Source of the DNA: Bdellovibrionales bacterium
GTDB lineage: Bacteria; Bdellovibrionota; UBA1018; CAIMNF01
Direction: 5' to 3'
Length of the DNA: 36,731 nucleotides
Assembly (NCBI GenBank): GCA_018969905.1
Contig: JAGWXK010000015.1
Span: forward strand, 1-36,731
Every line of letters begins with the position of its first letter. The first letter of the stretch is position 1. A program made the position numbers and the translations under genes. Shown piece by piece: positions 1 through 8,075 of the stretch. The notes beneath the pieces were generated by a model, which worked only from the letters and a program-made list of their open reading frames with translations, had not been told where the DNA came from and made no database searches.

Positions 1-963
1 GGACCGGTGCTGATGCAAAGCGATCAATTTTCGGTTCCTGTCGCACAGGCCCCAAAAATCGATGTTCTTTTTTGCGTCGACAATTCCGGATCCATGAATG
101 ACAACCAGAAGATTCTTGCTGAGTCATTCAGTGGATTCATCAATGGCTTCATGAATGCAGGACTTGATTTCCATGTCGGGATCGTTACCTCGGATGTCGA
201 CAGTAACAATGCAAGCTACTGGCGCTCACGTCTTCCTGACTATCAGGGAGCCAACAGAGGTCTTCTTCTGACCCGCTATTCATCGGATCGATATCTGACC
301 CAGAACACCTCCGGCCTTGTCTCGAAGTTTGAGGACAATGCAAGGGTTGGAATCAAGGGAAGCGGTCGCGAACAGTGTTTGAACTCCTTCCTGTTCGCAA
401 TGGAAGACTCGGCCCTTCGATCTGGTGGTTGGAATCATGGATTTTTCCGTGAAGACTCCCTGCTCTCATTCGTCATTGTATCGGATGAAAATGAAGACAT
501 TCAGAATGGTGAAACAATCGAGGCTCGCGTGGAACGATTGAGGGCACGAGTCGCCGCGATTTCGGGTTCATCATCCCGAGGATCACGCTTTGATTTCATC
601 ATCAACAAAAACTATCCCGCTCCGGCCGTAGCGCCGAAGGCCGGACAAATCCAGTACTATCCTGCTCGATATCTGAAGGCAGCCCAAATCCTGAATGCTC
701 AGACCTTTGACATTGCCAGGAATTTTTCGTCCGATCTTCTGACGATTTCAGATGGAATGGTCAAGCAGGCTACTCGCGAGTTCACGCTCTCGAAGAGGCC
801 ATCTTCGGGTAGTGCTCTTACTGTCAAGATCAACGATCAGGTGATCTCTCAGGATGCGATCAACGGATACATCTATCACTCGGATCGGAATACGATCGAG
901 ATCGTCGGATCCGCCGCAGACTTGCTTCCTGGTAGTGATCTCCAGATTTCCTACCAGATCTAG
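1..963 (+). CDS. VWA-domain protein, 5' end outside window
   Basis: The frame is open from base 1, so the track's GTG at 7 is probably internal and the real start, with any signal peptide, lies upstream. A von Willebrand factor A domain begins with a hydrophobic strand and a MIDAS motif DNSGSM, followed by amphipathic helices and a later strand ending in VSDENED. The last 60 residues form a beta-rich tail (from about TLSKRP to the ISYQI terminus) of a kind I associate with exported VWA proteins of delta-like bacteria. The likely role is metal-dependent protein binding in the periplasm or at the cell surface; no partner is visible. A strong hairpin terminator follows. The VWA call is firm; the function is unknown. 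Confidence 0.8.
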   Translation, partial: GPVLMQSDQFSVPVAQAPKIDVLFCVDNSGSMNDNQKILAESFSGFINGFMNAGLDFHVGIVTSDVDSNNASYWRSRLPDYQGANRGLLLTRYSSDRYLTQNTSGLVSKFEDNARVGIKGSGREQCLNSFLFAMEDSALRSGGWNHGFFREDSLLSFVIVSDENEDIQNGETIEARVERLRARVAAISGSSSRGSRFDFIINKNYPAPAVAPKAGQIQYYPARYLKAAQILNAQTFDIARNFSSDLLTISDGMVKQATREFTLSKRPSSGSALTVKINDQVISQDAINGYIYHSDRNTIEIVGSAADLLPGSDLQISYQI

Positions 964-989
964 GATAGAAAGTCCCTGACCCAAATCCC

Positions 990-1032
990 CCCTCCCTCCA
1001 TGGCCTTTGGCTTTGGGGGGAGGGTTGTTTTT
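990..1032 (+). terminator. Rho-independent terminator after the VWA gene
   Basis: Arms CCCTCCCTCC (990-999) and GGGGGGAGGG (1015-1024) form a 10-bp stem with one G-U pair. A 15-base loop contains a small GCC/GGC hairpin, and TTGTTTTT follows. It ends the plus-strand gene. Read on the minus strand there is no T-run, so it is not clearly bidirectional for the converging operon. Confidence 0.75.
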
Positions 1033-1038
1033 CCCCGG

Positions 1039-1857
1039 CTAGTGTTTTTCATCGAAAACAAGAAAGGGAAACTCGATTTTCGAATGGCCCGGAAAAAACC
1101 ATTTTCGATGGGAGCGAATTTCAAGGGGCAGATCAATCGGCTGAAAACCCCTTGGTCTTCTCATGACCAGCACTGTATCCGCGGAGATAAAGGGATCAAG
1201 ATCAGGGTTCTCAAACGGAACTGTTCTGTTTTTTCGCACAGAAAAAATTTTTGGATACTTTCGGCTCAAATAGGCTTCAAGTGGAATCATCTCGACACCT
1301 ACCTTTACAAAACTGACCGGGGGACATCTGAAATAGGCGATGCCTCCAGGTTTCAGTGCTCGAAAGGCGCTGTTGAGGATATGAATTCGTGCAGGAGAGT
1401 AGGTGAAAGCTCCGTAATTATCGACAATTACGTCCGCCGTATTGGGATGGCGAAGAAGGGCTGCCTCGGCGGAGTCTTCTTCGAAGCGGATTTTTGATTT
1501 GGTTTTGTCACTCACATAGTCCCAGTGTTTTGCATTCGAATGATCTGAAAAATCAATTGCGATTGCTCGAGTGAAGGTGCCACCTTCCAGGGCATCCCGG
1601 ACGGCGATCCCTTGCCCCGATCCAATATCGATCACTGTTTTTGCGAGAAAAAAATCATTCCATCGGATCGCAAGGTTTTCCTGATAATCCTTCCAGCTTC
1701 GGAAGTTGGTGGCGGCCGGAGGATTCTTCAGGTACGCATTGTCCTCGATCAGTGTTTTCAGGCTCTCCGAGCACTCCTTCGGATCCGCATGACTGGAAGA
1801 AGTCTGGACGGAAACCGAGAGAAAAATCACGACGAACAGTGCACTGAAGAGTTTCAT
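1039..1857 (-). CDS. Exported class I SAM-methyltransferase-like protein
   Basis: 272 aa. The N-terminus is a clear Sec signal peptide: MKLF, a hydrophobic core VVIFLSVSV, then a small-residue stretch ending near SSHA. A Rossmann-type methyltransferase core follows, with motif I VIDIGSGQG (about residues 75-83), an acidic motif II near IAIDFS, DVIVDNYG as the motif IV position, and LKPGGIAYF as motif V/VI. It starts 3 nt after the aldehyde dehydrogenase stop, with AGGGG about 8 nt upstream, so it is the last gene of the operon. Export of a SAM-dependent enzyme is odd because SAM is cytosolic; the domain may instead bind another ligand, or the hydrophobic N-terminus may be an anchor. Fold call strong, activity uncertain. 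Confidence 0.7.
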   Translation of the reverse strand: MKLFSALFVVIFLSVSVQTSSSHADPKECSESLKTLIEDNAYLKNPPAATNFRSWKDYQENLAIRWNDFFLAKTVIDIGSGQGIAVRDALEGGTFTRAIAIDFSDHSNAKHWDYVSDKTKSKIRFEEDSAEAALLRHPNTADVIVDNYGAFTYSPARIHILNSAFRALKPGGIAYFRCPPVSFVKVGVEMIPLEAYLSRKYPKIFSVRKNRTVPFENPDLDPFISADTVLVMRRPRGFQPIDLPLEIRSHRKWFFPGHSKIEFPFLVFDEKH

Positions 1858-1860
1858 GAA

Positions 1861-3225
1861 TCATCCCCTGATGTGCCAACCGCGGGGCCGGGTAAAGGCA
1901 AGTATGCCTAGAGTGGAGAGGGTCGCGCCGAGCCCGGAGTTCTTGCGCCCGGCCCAGGGAAGGTAGGGACTTACGCGGTCACAGCAGTTCACATAAGCGG
2001 TGCCCGAGTCGACCTTTGAAAGAATGCTTTTTGCCCTTTCTGTGTTGAAGGAATACACTGCCGCGGTAAGGCCATAGTCGGTATCGTTCATAAGTCTGAT
2101 CGCCTCTTCATCGTGATTCACTTTCATGACGCCGATGATCGGCCCAAAGCTCTCCTCCCGCATCACAGCCATGTCATGGTTTACATCGATGAGAAGGGTG
2201 GGCTCGAAAAAAGCTCCGGGCCCTGGAATCCGTTTCCCCCCGACCAACACCTTGGCTCCCTTCTTAACGGCATCCTCGATCTGGGACTCAAGAAATTCGA
2301 TCTGTGAGGGTCTTGTCAGCGATCCCTGTTGAAATCCGCGATCCATTGGATTTCCGGCCCGAAGAGCAAGTGTTTCGCCCCTAAGGTGCTGAATGAATTC
2401 ATCATAGACCCGCGCGTGCACATAAACCCGCTCCACAGCGCAGCAGCTTTGACCATTGTTGTAAAAGCAGCCTTCTGCCACCGAATTGGCGGTCTTTTTA
2501 AGGTCTAAAACTTCATCGGTTACATAAAGGGGATCTTTGCCGCCGAGTTCCAGTCCCACGGGAACGAGCTTCGAGGACACTTTTTCCGCAATCAAACGAC
2601 CCGTTTTGTAGCTGCCGGTAAAGAAGTACCCCTGAAGCGGCAGGTTCAAGAGTTCCTCTCCCGCTTGTGCACCTCCAATCACGGCGGTGAAGAGCTCCTT
2701 TGGAATCCCTGCCTCATGAAGAAGGCGTTCGATGTGAAGTCCGGTAAGGGTCGCGAACTCGGAGGGTTTGTACAAAACCCCATTGCCTGCGAGGAGTGCC
2801 GGAATGAAAACATTAACGCCCACAAGGTAAGGGTAATTCCAGGCCGAGATGTTCGCGATCACGCCCAAGGGGTCATGGGTGATGATCTCCTGCATTCCGC
2901 CATCCGTGCGCACCGGGTTTTCCGCAAGAGTGGCTTCTGTTTGTTCAAGGAAAAAGCGAATGCGATTCCGGGCGCCACTCAGTTCATTGATGGATTCCTG
3001 AATCGGCTTTCCCACTTCCAGGGTCAGATCGCGGGCAAGGATTTCGCGCTCTTTGTCGAGAAGTTCATGGAAATTTTTGATGCACTTTAGGCGTTCCTCC
3101 ATTGAGGTCTTCTTCCAAGCGCTTTGGGAAAGGACCGCGCGATCAAGCTTGGCTTTGATTTCAGTGGCGTTTGTTTCAGGGATTTCGCGAAGAAGGGTTC
3201 CGGTTGCGGGATTGATGATTTTCAT
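1861..3225 (-). CDS. NAD(P)-dependent aldehyde dehydrogenase of the gamma-glutamyl-amine operon
   Basis: 454 aa, full length for the short (Sad/YneI-like) ALDH class. Visible motifs are the NPATG start, cofactor-binding SAWNYP and YKPSE, FTGS, the general-base Glu226 in LELGGK, the catalytic Cys261 in NNGQSCC, and EESFGP near the C-terminus. Its start overlaps the hydrolase stop by ATGA (3222-3225), so translation is probably coupled. In this operon it most likely oxidises the aldehyde made by the neighbouring iron alcohol dehydrogenase, such as gamma-glutamyl-aminoacetaldehyde to gamma-glutamylglycine. The substrate is inferred from neighbours; succinate-semialdehyde or gamma-glutamyl-aminobutyraldehyde are alternatives. 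The track's plus-strand ORFs here are shadows. Confidence 0.9.
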   Translation of the reverse strand: MKIINPATGTLLREIPETNATEIKAKLDRAVLSQSAWKKTSMEERLKCIKNFHELLDKEREILARDLTLEVGKPIQESINELSGARNRIRFFLEQTEATLAENPVRTDGGMQEIITHDPLGVIANISAWNYPYLVGVNVFIPALLAGNGVLYKPSEFATLTGLHIERLLHEAGIPKELFTAVIGGAQAGEELLNLPLQGYFFTGSYKTGRLIAEKVSSKLVPVGLELGGKDPLYVTDEVLDLKKTANSVAEGCFYNNGQSCCAVERVYVHARVYDEFIQHLRGETLALRAGNPMDRGFQQGSLTRPSQIEFLESQIEDAVKKGAKVLVGGKRIPGPGAFFEPTLLIDVNHDMAVMREESFGPIIGVMKVNHDEEAIRLMNDTDYGLTAAVYSFNTERAKSILSKVDSGTAYVNCCDRVSPYLPWAGRKNSGLGATLSTLGILAFTRPRGWHIRG

Positions 3226-3956
3226 TTGAGTTGCTCCAAAAAATAATCAAGTAGGGGATTCGGGTCAATGACAGTCCCGCGCAAGGTATGAGAGAACTCC
3301 GGATGCCATTGCACTCCGAAGACCGGGAGCGCAGTGTGATGAAACGCTTCAATCAGTCCGTCTTGCCGGGAGCGGGCATCGACTTGAAGATCCTTCCCCA
3401 GGGTTTTGACCCCTTGGTGGTGAACCGAGTTCACGGTGAGGCGTTCCTGCTGGTAGATTTTGGCAAGCAGTCCGTCTTTGGTGCACTCAACTTCATGAAA
3501 AACGTGATCGTATTTTTCCGCGTTCCGGTGTTCCACGGGGGTTCCGGTTTGAAGGAGCAGATCCTGATAGAGGGTTCCGCCAAAATAAACATTCAGGAGC
3601 TGAAAGCCGCGACAAATTCCAAAGACCGGCTTTTTGTTCTCTACCGCCCAATCCAGAATCGAAAGCTCGTACGCGTCACGATGCGGATCCCCGGGCCAGC
3701 GGCCGTTTTCGATCGGGGTTTCTCCGTAACTTGAGGGCGCAAGGTCGGCTCCGCCCTGAAACACAAAGCCCTGCATCTCGGAAAGAAAGGGCACAAGCTG
3801 ATCCTTTGGCAAATCCGGAATCAGGACCGGCATGATGCCCTTTCTTGAAAGAAAGCGGCTCATGTCGTGTTCAAAGTAGCTCAGTTGCTTGTGTCCGAAC
3901 ACCACACGTGCGGGATCCGGATACATGAAACAAGCGCTCACCCCGATCCGGATCAT
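3222..3956 (-). CDS. PuuD-like gamma-glutamyl amide hydrolase (class I GATase, peptidase C26)
   Basis: 244 aa, normal for the family. The nucleophile elbow is FGICRGFQL with Cys115, the oxyanion region is GFVFQGGADLAP, and the catalytic His218/Glu220 lie in GVQWHPEF. The family cleaves the gamma-glutamyl amide bond once the amine moiety has been oxidised to a carboxylate, releasing glutamate. It overlaps both neighbours by ATGA (3222-3225 and 3953-3956). Together with the ligase at 5128-6468 this gives the opening and closing steps of a gamma-glutamylation pathway. Family certain, exact substrate inferred. Confidence 0.9.
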   Translation of the reverse strand: MIRIGVSACFMYPDPARVVFGHKQLSYFEHDMSRFLSRKGIMPVLIPDLPKDQLVPFLSEMQGFVFQGGADLAPSSYGETPIENGRWPGDPHRDAYELSILDWAVENKKPVFGICRGFQLLNVYFGGTLYQDLLLQTGTPVEHRNAEKYDHVFHEVECTKDGLLAKIYQQERLTVNSVHHQGVKTLGKDLQVDARSRQDGLIEAFHHTALPVFGVQWHPEFSHTLRGTVIDPNPLLDYFLEQLK

Positions 3957-5110
3957 GAAAGAGCCTTTCGATAGATCTGTTCAAAATCAGTGCGGGTGAC
4001 CGGGCGCTCGTTTGAGCCGTGGCAGGGATCGGCTGCGGCGAGATCGGAGAGTTTTGAAAGGTGGCTTTCATTTACCTTGAGATCCTTCAAGGATGCAGGA
4101 ATCCCAAGCTTCCGGTTGAGTTCCCGCAGCCAGGCGATGAAGGATTCAGCGCTCGGGTTTGCAATCCCGATGGTTGCCGCAATCGTTTTCATTCGGGCGC
4201 CTGAGACTGAAGAATTGAACTCCATTCCAAAAGGAATCATTACGGCATTCGCAAGACCGTGGTGCATGTCCACAACCGTGGAAAGCGGGTGGGCAAGCGA
4301 GTGGACGATGCCAAGCCCTTTTTGAAATGCGGTCGCACCCATGAGGGCGCCCATCATCATGTCCGCGCGCGACTCAAGTGTCGGAGCAAGGGTTGCTGTT
4401 TCAAGGCTTCTTGCAATGAGGCGGATTCCCTCAAGGGCAACTCCATCACAAAGAGGCGAGTAACCTTTTGCAAGGTACGCCTCAACGCAATGGGTGAGCG
4501 CATCCATTCCCGTGGTCGCCGTCACCATCGCTGGAAGTCCCATGGTGAGCTCCGGATCCGCAAAAACCTTTTTGGCCATGAGTTTGGGTGAAAACAGGAT
4601 TTTTTTTTCGTGGGTCACATCATCTGAAATCACGGTCGAGCGCCCGACCTCGGAGCCTGTGCCGGAAGTGGTCGGAGCGGTCACAAAATAGGGAACAGGA
4701 CCTGTGACAAACCGGTCGCCACCCTTGGCATCATCATATTCGAACAAATCAAGTTCATGATGGGCTTTCAACGCGATTGCGCGGGCGACATCCATGCTGG
4801 CGCCTCCTCCGAACCCCACAATGCAATCGCACTTCTTTGCATGAAACAGATCAACGCCCCTCATCACATTCGACTTCACCGGGTTCTTTGCGATATCAGA
4901 AAAAACTTCAACGCCGATGCCTGAGGCCTTGATTTTTGAGACCACCGATTCAAATACCGGAAGCTTCACGAGGCCTGGGTCTGAAACGATGAGTGCCCGG
5001 GTGAGCCCCTGTTCTTTTAGGTGTGGACCCAGTTCATCGATCACGCCGCGACCGAATCGGACGGAGGTGGGGAAGTTGTACTGATATCGAAGATTTTGCT
5101 GAAAGCTCAT
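3953..5110 (-). CDS. Iron-containing (group III) alcohol dehydrogenase
   Basis: 385 aa. The N-terminal dinucleotide domain has GFGGGASMDVARAI (GGGS-type NAD(P) loop), then TTSGTGSEV. The C-terminal metal domain has HSLAHPLSTV and HHGLANA, which carry the iron-binding histidines. The start has a good SD, AGGAG 6 nt before ATG, and lies 17 nt after the ligase stop. In known putrescine gamma-glutamylation clusters the oxidation step is done by the FAD enzyme PuuB. Here that position is taken by an alcohol dehydrogenase, which implies a hydroxyl group on the amine, as in gamma-glutamylethanolamide. Family very sure; pathway role inferred. Confidence 0.9.
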   Translation of the reverse strand: MSFQQNLRYQYNFPTSVRFGRGVIDELGPHLKEQGLTRALIVSDPGLVKLPVFESVVSKIKASGIGVEVFSDIAKNPVKSNVMRGVDLFHAKKCDCIVGFGGGASMDVARAIALKAHHELDLFEYDDAKGGDRFVTGPVPYFVTAPTTSGTGSEVGRSTVISDDVTHEKKILFSPKLMAKKVFADPELTMGLPAMVTATTGMDALTHCVEAYLAKGYSPLCDGVALEGIRLIARSLETATLAPTLESRADMMMGALMGATAFQKGLGIVHSLAHPLSTVVDMHHGLANAVMIPFGMEFNSSVSGARMKTIAATIGIANPSAESFIAWLRELNRKLGIPASLKDLKVNESHLSKLSDLAAADPCHGSNERPVTRTDFEQIYRKALS

Positions 5111-5127
5111 TTGTTTCTCCTAAAAAC

Positions 5128-6468
5128 CTAGATGATTTCAAAATACCGTTTGTATTCCCAGTCGGTAACAGCCTTTGCATGCTGACGACACTCCCACTCG
5201 CGGGTTGCAGCGTAATGATCTACGAAGGTCTCTCCGAAAAGCTCTTTTGCCACTTCGGAATTCTTGAAGGCCTGGGTTGCGTTCCAAAGATTTCCGGGGA
5301 GCGTGCCGTTTGAAAGATCGCGATACCCATTGCCGATGGTGGGTTTTACGGAAAGTTTCATCTTCTTTTTGATGCCGTAAAGTCCGGAGGCAAGGGATGC
5401 CGCGTGCGCAAGATAAGGGTTTGCGTCACTTCCGACGACCCGAAGCTCGATCCTTGTGGACTTGGAACCGCCCGGAAGTGCCCGGATGCAGGTGGTGCGA
5501 TTGTCAATCGCCCAGGTGATCGTGGTCGGAGCCCAGGCTCCTTCAACCAATCGTTTGAACGAGTTGATCGTCGGCGCATACATGGGGAGCACATGAGGCA
5601 TGCAGTGCAGCTGGCCTGCGATGTAGCTTTCCATGAGGGGACTCATTTTGGTTTTGGATTTTTCATCAAAGAAGAGGTTCTTTTTCTCATCCCAAAGACT
5701 CTGGTGCAAATGGCCTGAGCATCCCGGCAGGTTTTGATCGGTCTTCGCCATGAAGGTCGGCATGATCCCGTGACGAAGGCCGATCTCTTTTACTCCGGAC
5801 TTGAAAAGCACTGCGCGATCCGCGGATTCCAAAACATCCGCATACAGGATCGCAGCCTCAAGAACTCCAGGTCCTGTTTCGGTGTGCAATCCTTCGAGCG
5901 GTACCCTGAACTTCATCATGAGGTCATAGATTTCATTCAAGAACTCCGAGTTCTTTGACATTCGAAGAAGCGAATATCCGAACATGCCGGGCGTAAGGTG
6001 TACGGGTTTGTTGAAGTTTCGTGCATTCAGTTCTTCGGTGGTCTCGCGGAAATTGAACCATTCAAACTCCTGTCCGAAGTAGGCCTGGAAGCCTGCTTTT
6101 TCCGCCTGGGAGTTCACGCGCTTCAAGAGGCTTCTTGGACAGATCTCAAGGTCAAAGTCGCCCAAGAAAAACGACACATCCTGATCCCAGGGGATCGTCC
6201 GATAGGTTCCAAGGTCAAGCTTTGCCACGGCATCAGGGTAGCCGGTGTGCCATCCCGTGTACTTCATCCCTTCATAGGCAAGATCGCTGGAGTCCCAGCC
6301 GAAGACCACATTGCAAAACCCGAAGCCCCCGTCGAGCAGACTCGTGAATTTGTCCTTGTGGAGGTATTTGCCCCGCAGGATTCCGTCGATGTCGGTGATT
6401 GCGACTTTTACTTTCGGATTTGGGGACTTTTTCACAGCTTCCAGGATGTCTTTCGGTTTCAGATTCAT
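5128..6468 (-). CDS. Glutamine-synthetase-family gamma-glutamyl-amine ligase (PuuA/GlnA4-like)
   Basis: 446 aa from the ATG at 6468, not the 529-aa track ORF, which runs upstream into the permease. The start is fixed by GGAGG 4 nt before ATG and by an ATGA overlap with the permease stop (6465-6468). GS-fold motifs are GQEFEW, LHTETGPGVLEAA, the substrate loop GCSGHLHQSLWD, ATP-site NRTTCIRAL, and RIELRVVGSDANPY. The N-terminus is the short AITDIDGILRGKY form found in amine-glutamylating homologues. The expected reaction is ATP-dependent ligation of glutamate to an amine. The ethanolamine-type transporter and the alcohol dehydrogenase point to ethanolamine or a similar amino alcohol; a polyamine remains possible. 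Confidence 0.88.
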   Translation of the reverse strand: MNLKPKDILEAVKKSPNPKVKVAITDIDGILRGKYLHKDKFTSLLDGGFGFCNVVFGWDSSDLAYEGMKYTGWHTGYPDAVAKLDLGTYRTIPWDQDVSFFLGDFDLEICPRSLLKRVNSQAEKAGFQAYFGQEFEWFNFRETTEELNARNFNKPVHLTPGMFGYSLLRMSKNSEFLNEIYDLMMKFRVPLEGLHTETGPGVLEAAILYADVLESADRAVLFKSGVKEIGLRHGIMPTFMAKTDQNLPGCSGHLHQSLWDEKKNLFFDEKSKTKMSPLMESYIAGQLHCMPHVLPMYAPTINSFKRLVEGAWAPTTITWAIDNRTTCIRALPGGSKSTRIELRVVGSDANPYLAHAASLASGLYGIKKKMKLSVKPTIGNGYRDLSNGTLPGNLWNATQAFKNSEVAKELFGETFVDHYAATREWECRQHAKAVTDWEYKRYFEII

Positions 6469-7820
6469 GTTGCCTCCAAACGGGTACGAAGTTTGAGTAG
6501 AAAAAACGCGACCATTAAAATTCCAAGGTAAAACAATCCAAGGTTCAAATTGAATACAAACATCGAAATCAGAGCCGTGATCGCAATCAGGAGCGCAAAG
6601 GCCTGGGATGCGGGATAAAGCGGCGCCTTGAATGGGCGATGCAAATTTGGCTCGGACCACCTCAGTTTGAAAAAAGACAAAAGAGATAGAGCGTAGAGCG
6701 TAATTGCGCCAAAGCAAGCGATGGTGATGATCTCGGCCGTTTTTCCGGAATAAAGGGCGATCAGTCCGATCCCGGCGTTTGCGAGAAGTGCAAAGGCAGG
6801 CGTTTTGAATTTCGGATGGATTGCGCGCAAAGCCCCCGGCAAATGACCTGCGCGTGAAAACTCAAGGGTCACACGCCCCGCAGCTAGGATGAGTCCGTGA
6901 AAAGAGGCGATCAATCCAAAAAGGCCGATGGTCAGAAGCAGGTGATAGAGAAGGTGGTCTTTTCCCACAATGTGCGAAAGCGCAAGCGGGAGTGGCGAGT
7001 CAGACGTGGTGTCGGATCCGGTCACCGGATAGACGATGGCCTCCCATCCTGCGACTCCGATCGACGAGACAAAGGTCAGAATGCAGAGCACGACTAGGGT
7101 TGCGATTGAGCTTCCAAATCCAAACAGAATGTTACGCTGAGGATTTCTTGTTTCTTCAGCGACGTTTGCCACTCCCTCGATTCCAAGGAAGAACCAAATC
7201 GCAAAGGGAATGGATGCAAAGATTCCCGTAACTCCGGCAGGCAGTGCGTTCCGGGCAAGGTTCTGCGCTTCAAAGTGAGGGAGGGTGACGCCGGAGAAAA
7301 TCAAAAGCTCAAGCACTGCAAAGATCGTAATAAAAAGCTCAAAGCGCGCGGCAGCCCGGACCCCTACAATGTTGAGCCCGGTAAAGAGGAGAAAGGCGAG
7401 TGTTGCGATGAGGAGGATCGGAAGGGCAGGAAAGAACTCGTGGAAATAGGCTCCGATTGCAAACGCGATTGCAGGTGGTGCAAAAAGGAATTCGATCAGT
7501 TGGGCAACACCCGCAAGATAACCCAAGGTGGGGCCCAGAGCGCGGGTTGCGTAGTCAAATCCTCCGCCGGCTTTTGGGATTGCACAGGCAAGCTCGGTGT
7601 AGCTGAAGGTGAAGAACACATACATCAGCATGATAAAGAGAGTGGAAACCGCAAGCCCTACTGTCCCGCCTATCGGGAGGCCAAGGTTCCATCCGAAATA
7701 CATTCCAGAGATCACATAGCCTACCCCTAAGCCCCAAAGCATTACGGGACCGAGGCTTTGCGAGAGCACATGCGAAGATGTAATCGTTTGATTCTCTGTG
7801 AGATTTTGTCCTGAGGTCAT
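6465..7820 (-). CDS. APC-superfamily amino-alcohol (ethanolamine-type) permease
   Basis: About 450 aa with around 12 hydrophobic segments. The first is LLWGLGVGYVISG-like (here LWGLGVGYVISGMYFGWNLG), a stretch I recognise from ethanolamine permeases; FSYTELACAIPKAGGGFDYA and FAIWFFLGIEGVANVAEE are also typical. Three in-frame starts exist: GTG 7853, ATG 7835 and ATG 7820. The last has the best SD (AGGGG, 5 nt spacing), so it is preferred here; 7835 also has AGGG. It is the first gene of the operon, 42 nt after the tRNA-Arg CCA end, on the same strand. It should import the amine that the next gene glutamylates. Family sure, specificity fairly likely. Confidence 0.85.
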   Translation of the reverse strand: MTSGQNLTENQTITSSHVLSQSLGPVMLWGLGVGYVISGMYFGWNLGLPIGGTVGLAVSTLFIMLMYVFFTFSYTELACAIPKAGGGFDYATRALGPTLGYLAGVAQLIEFLFAPPAIAFAIGAYFHEFFPALPILLIATLAFLLFTGLNIVGVRAAARFELFITIFAVLELLIFSGVTLPHFEAQNLARNALPAGVTGIFASIPFAIWFFLGIEGVANVAEETRNPQRNILFGFGSSIATLVVLCILTFVSSIGVAGWEAIVYPVTGSDTTSDSPLPLALSHIVGKDHLLYHLLLTIGLFGLIASFHGLILAAGRVTLEFSRAGHLPGALRAIHPKFKTPAFALLANAGIGLIALYSGKTAEIITIACFGAITLYALSLLSFFKLRWSEPNLHRPFKAPLYPASQAFALLIAITALISMFVFNLNLGLFYLGILMVAFFLLKLRTRLEAT

Positions 7821-7862
7821 GAACTCCCCTGTCATGAACTGCCCTACCGTCACTGCATGCTA

Positions 7863-7940
7863 TGGCGTCCTCTAGAGGATTCGAACCTCTGACCTTTAGC
7901 TCCGGAGGCTAACGCTCTATCCAGGCTGAGCTAAGAGGAC
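7863..7940 (-). tRNA. tRNA-Arg, anticodon CCG
   Basis: The minus strand folds into a complete cloverleaf: acceptor GTCCTCT/AGAGGAC, D-stem GCTC/GAGC, anticodon stem TTAGC/GCTAA with loop CTCCGGA (anticodon CCG, codon CGG), and T-arm AGAGG-TTCGAAT-CCTCT. The discriminator G and the CCA end are encoded (7863-7866). The permease gene starts only 9-42 nt past the CCA, leaving little room for a separate promoter or terminator. Confidence 0.97.
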
Positions 7941-8075
7941 AAAAAAAATCAGCCGTTGCCGGAGGCTAGCATTGTTTGGTTCAACGGTAAAGGAAGCGAG
8001 TTGCTCAGCTAAAAAGTTCGGTTCCAACAATGAATCTCATTTACAATCAGTTCGCATTCCGATAGCTACAAGCGC

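Noticed and set aside
5128-6717. 529-aa version of the glutamine-synthetase-like ORF
   Set aside because: The first 83 residues are antisense-free read-back inside the permease gene and unlike the family; ATG 6468 has GGAGG and an ATGA overlap.
7910-7965. CCGGAGGCTA found both in the tRNA anticodon arm and about 37 nt away
   Set aside because: Only 10 bases, without other tRNA-like parts; too short to call an attachment site or tRNA fragment.
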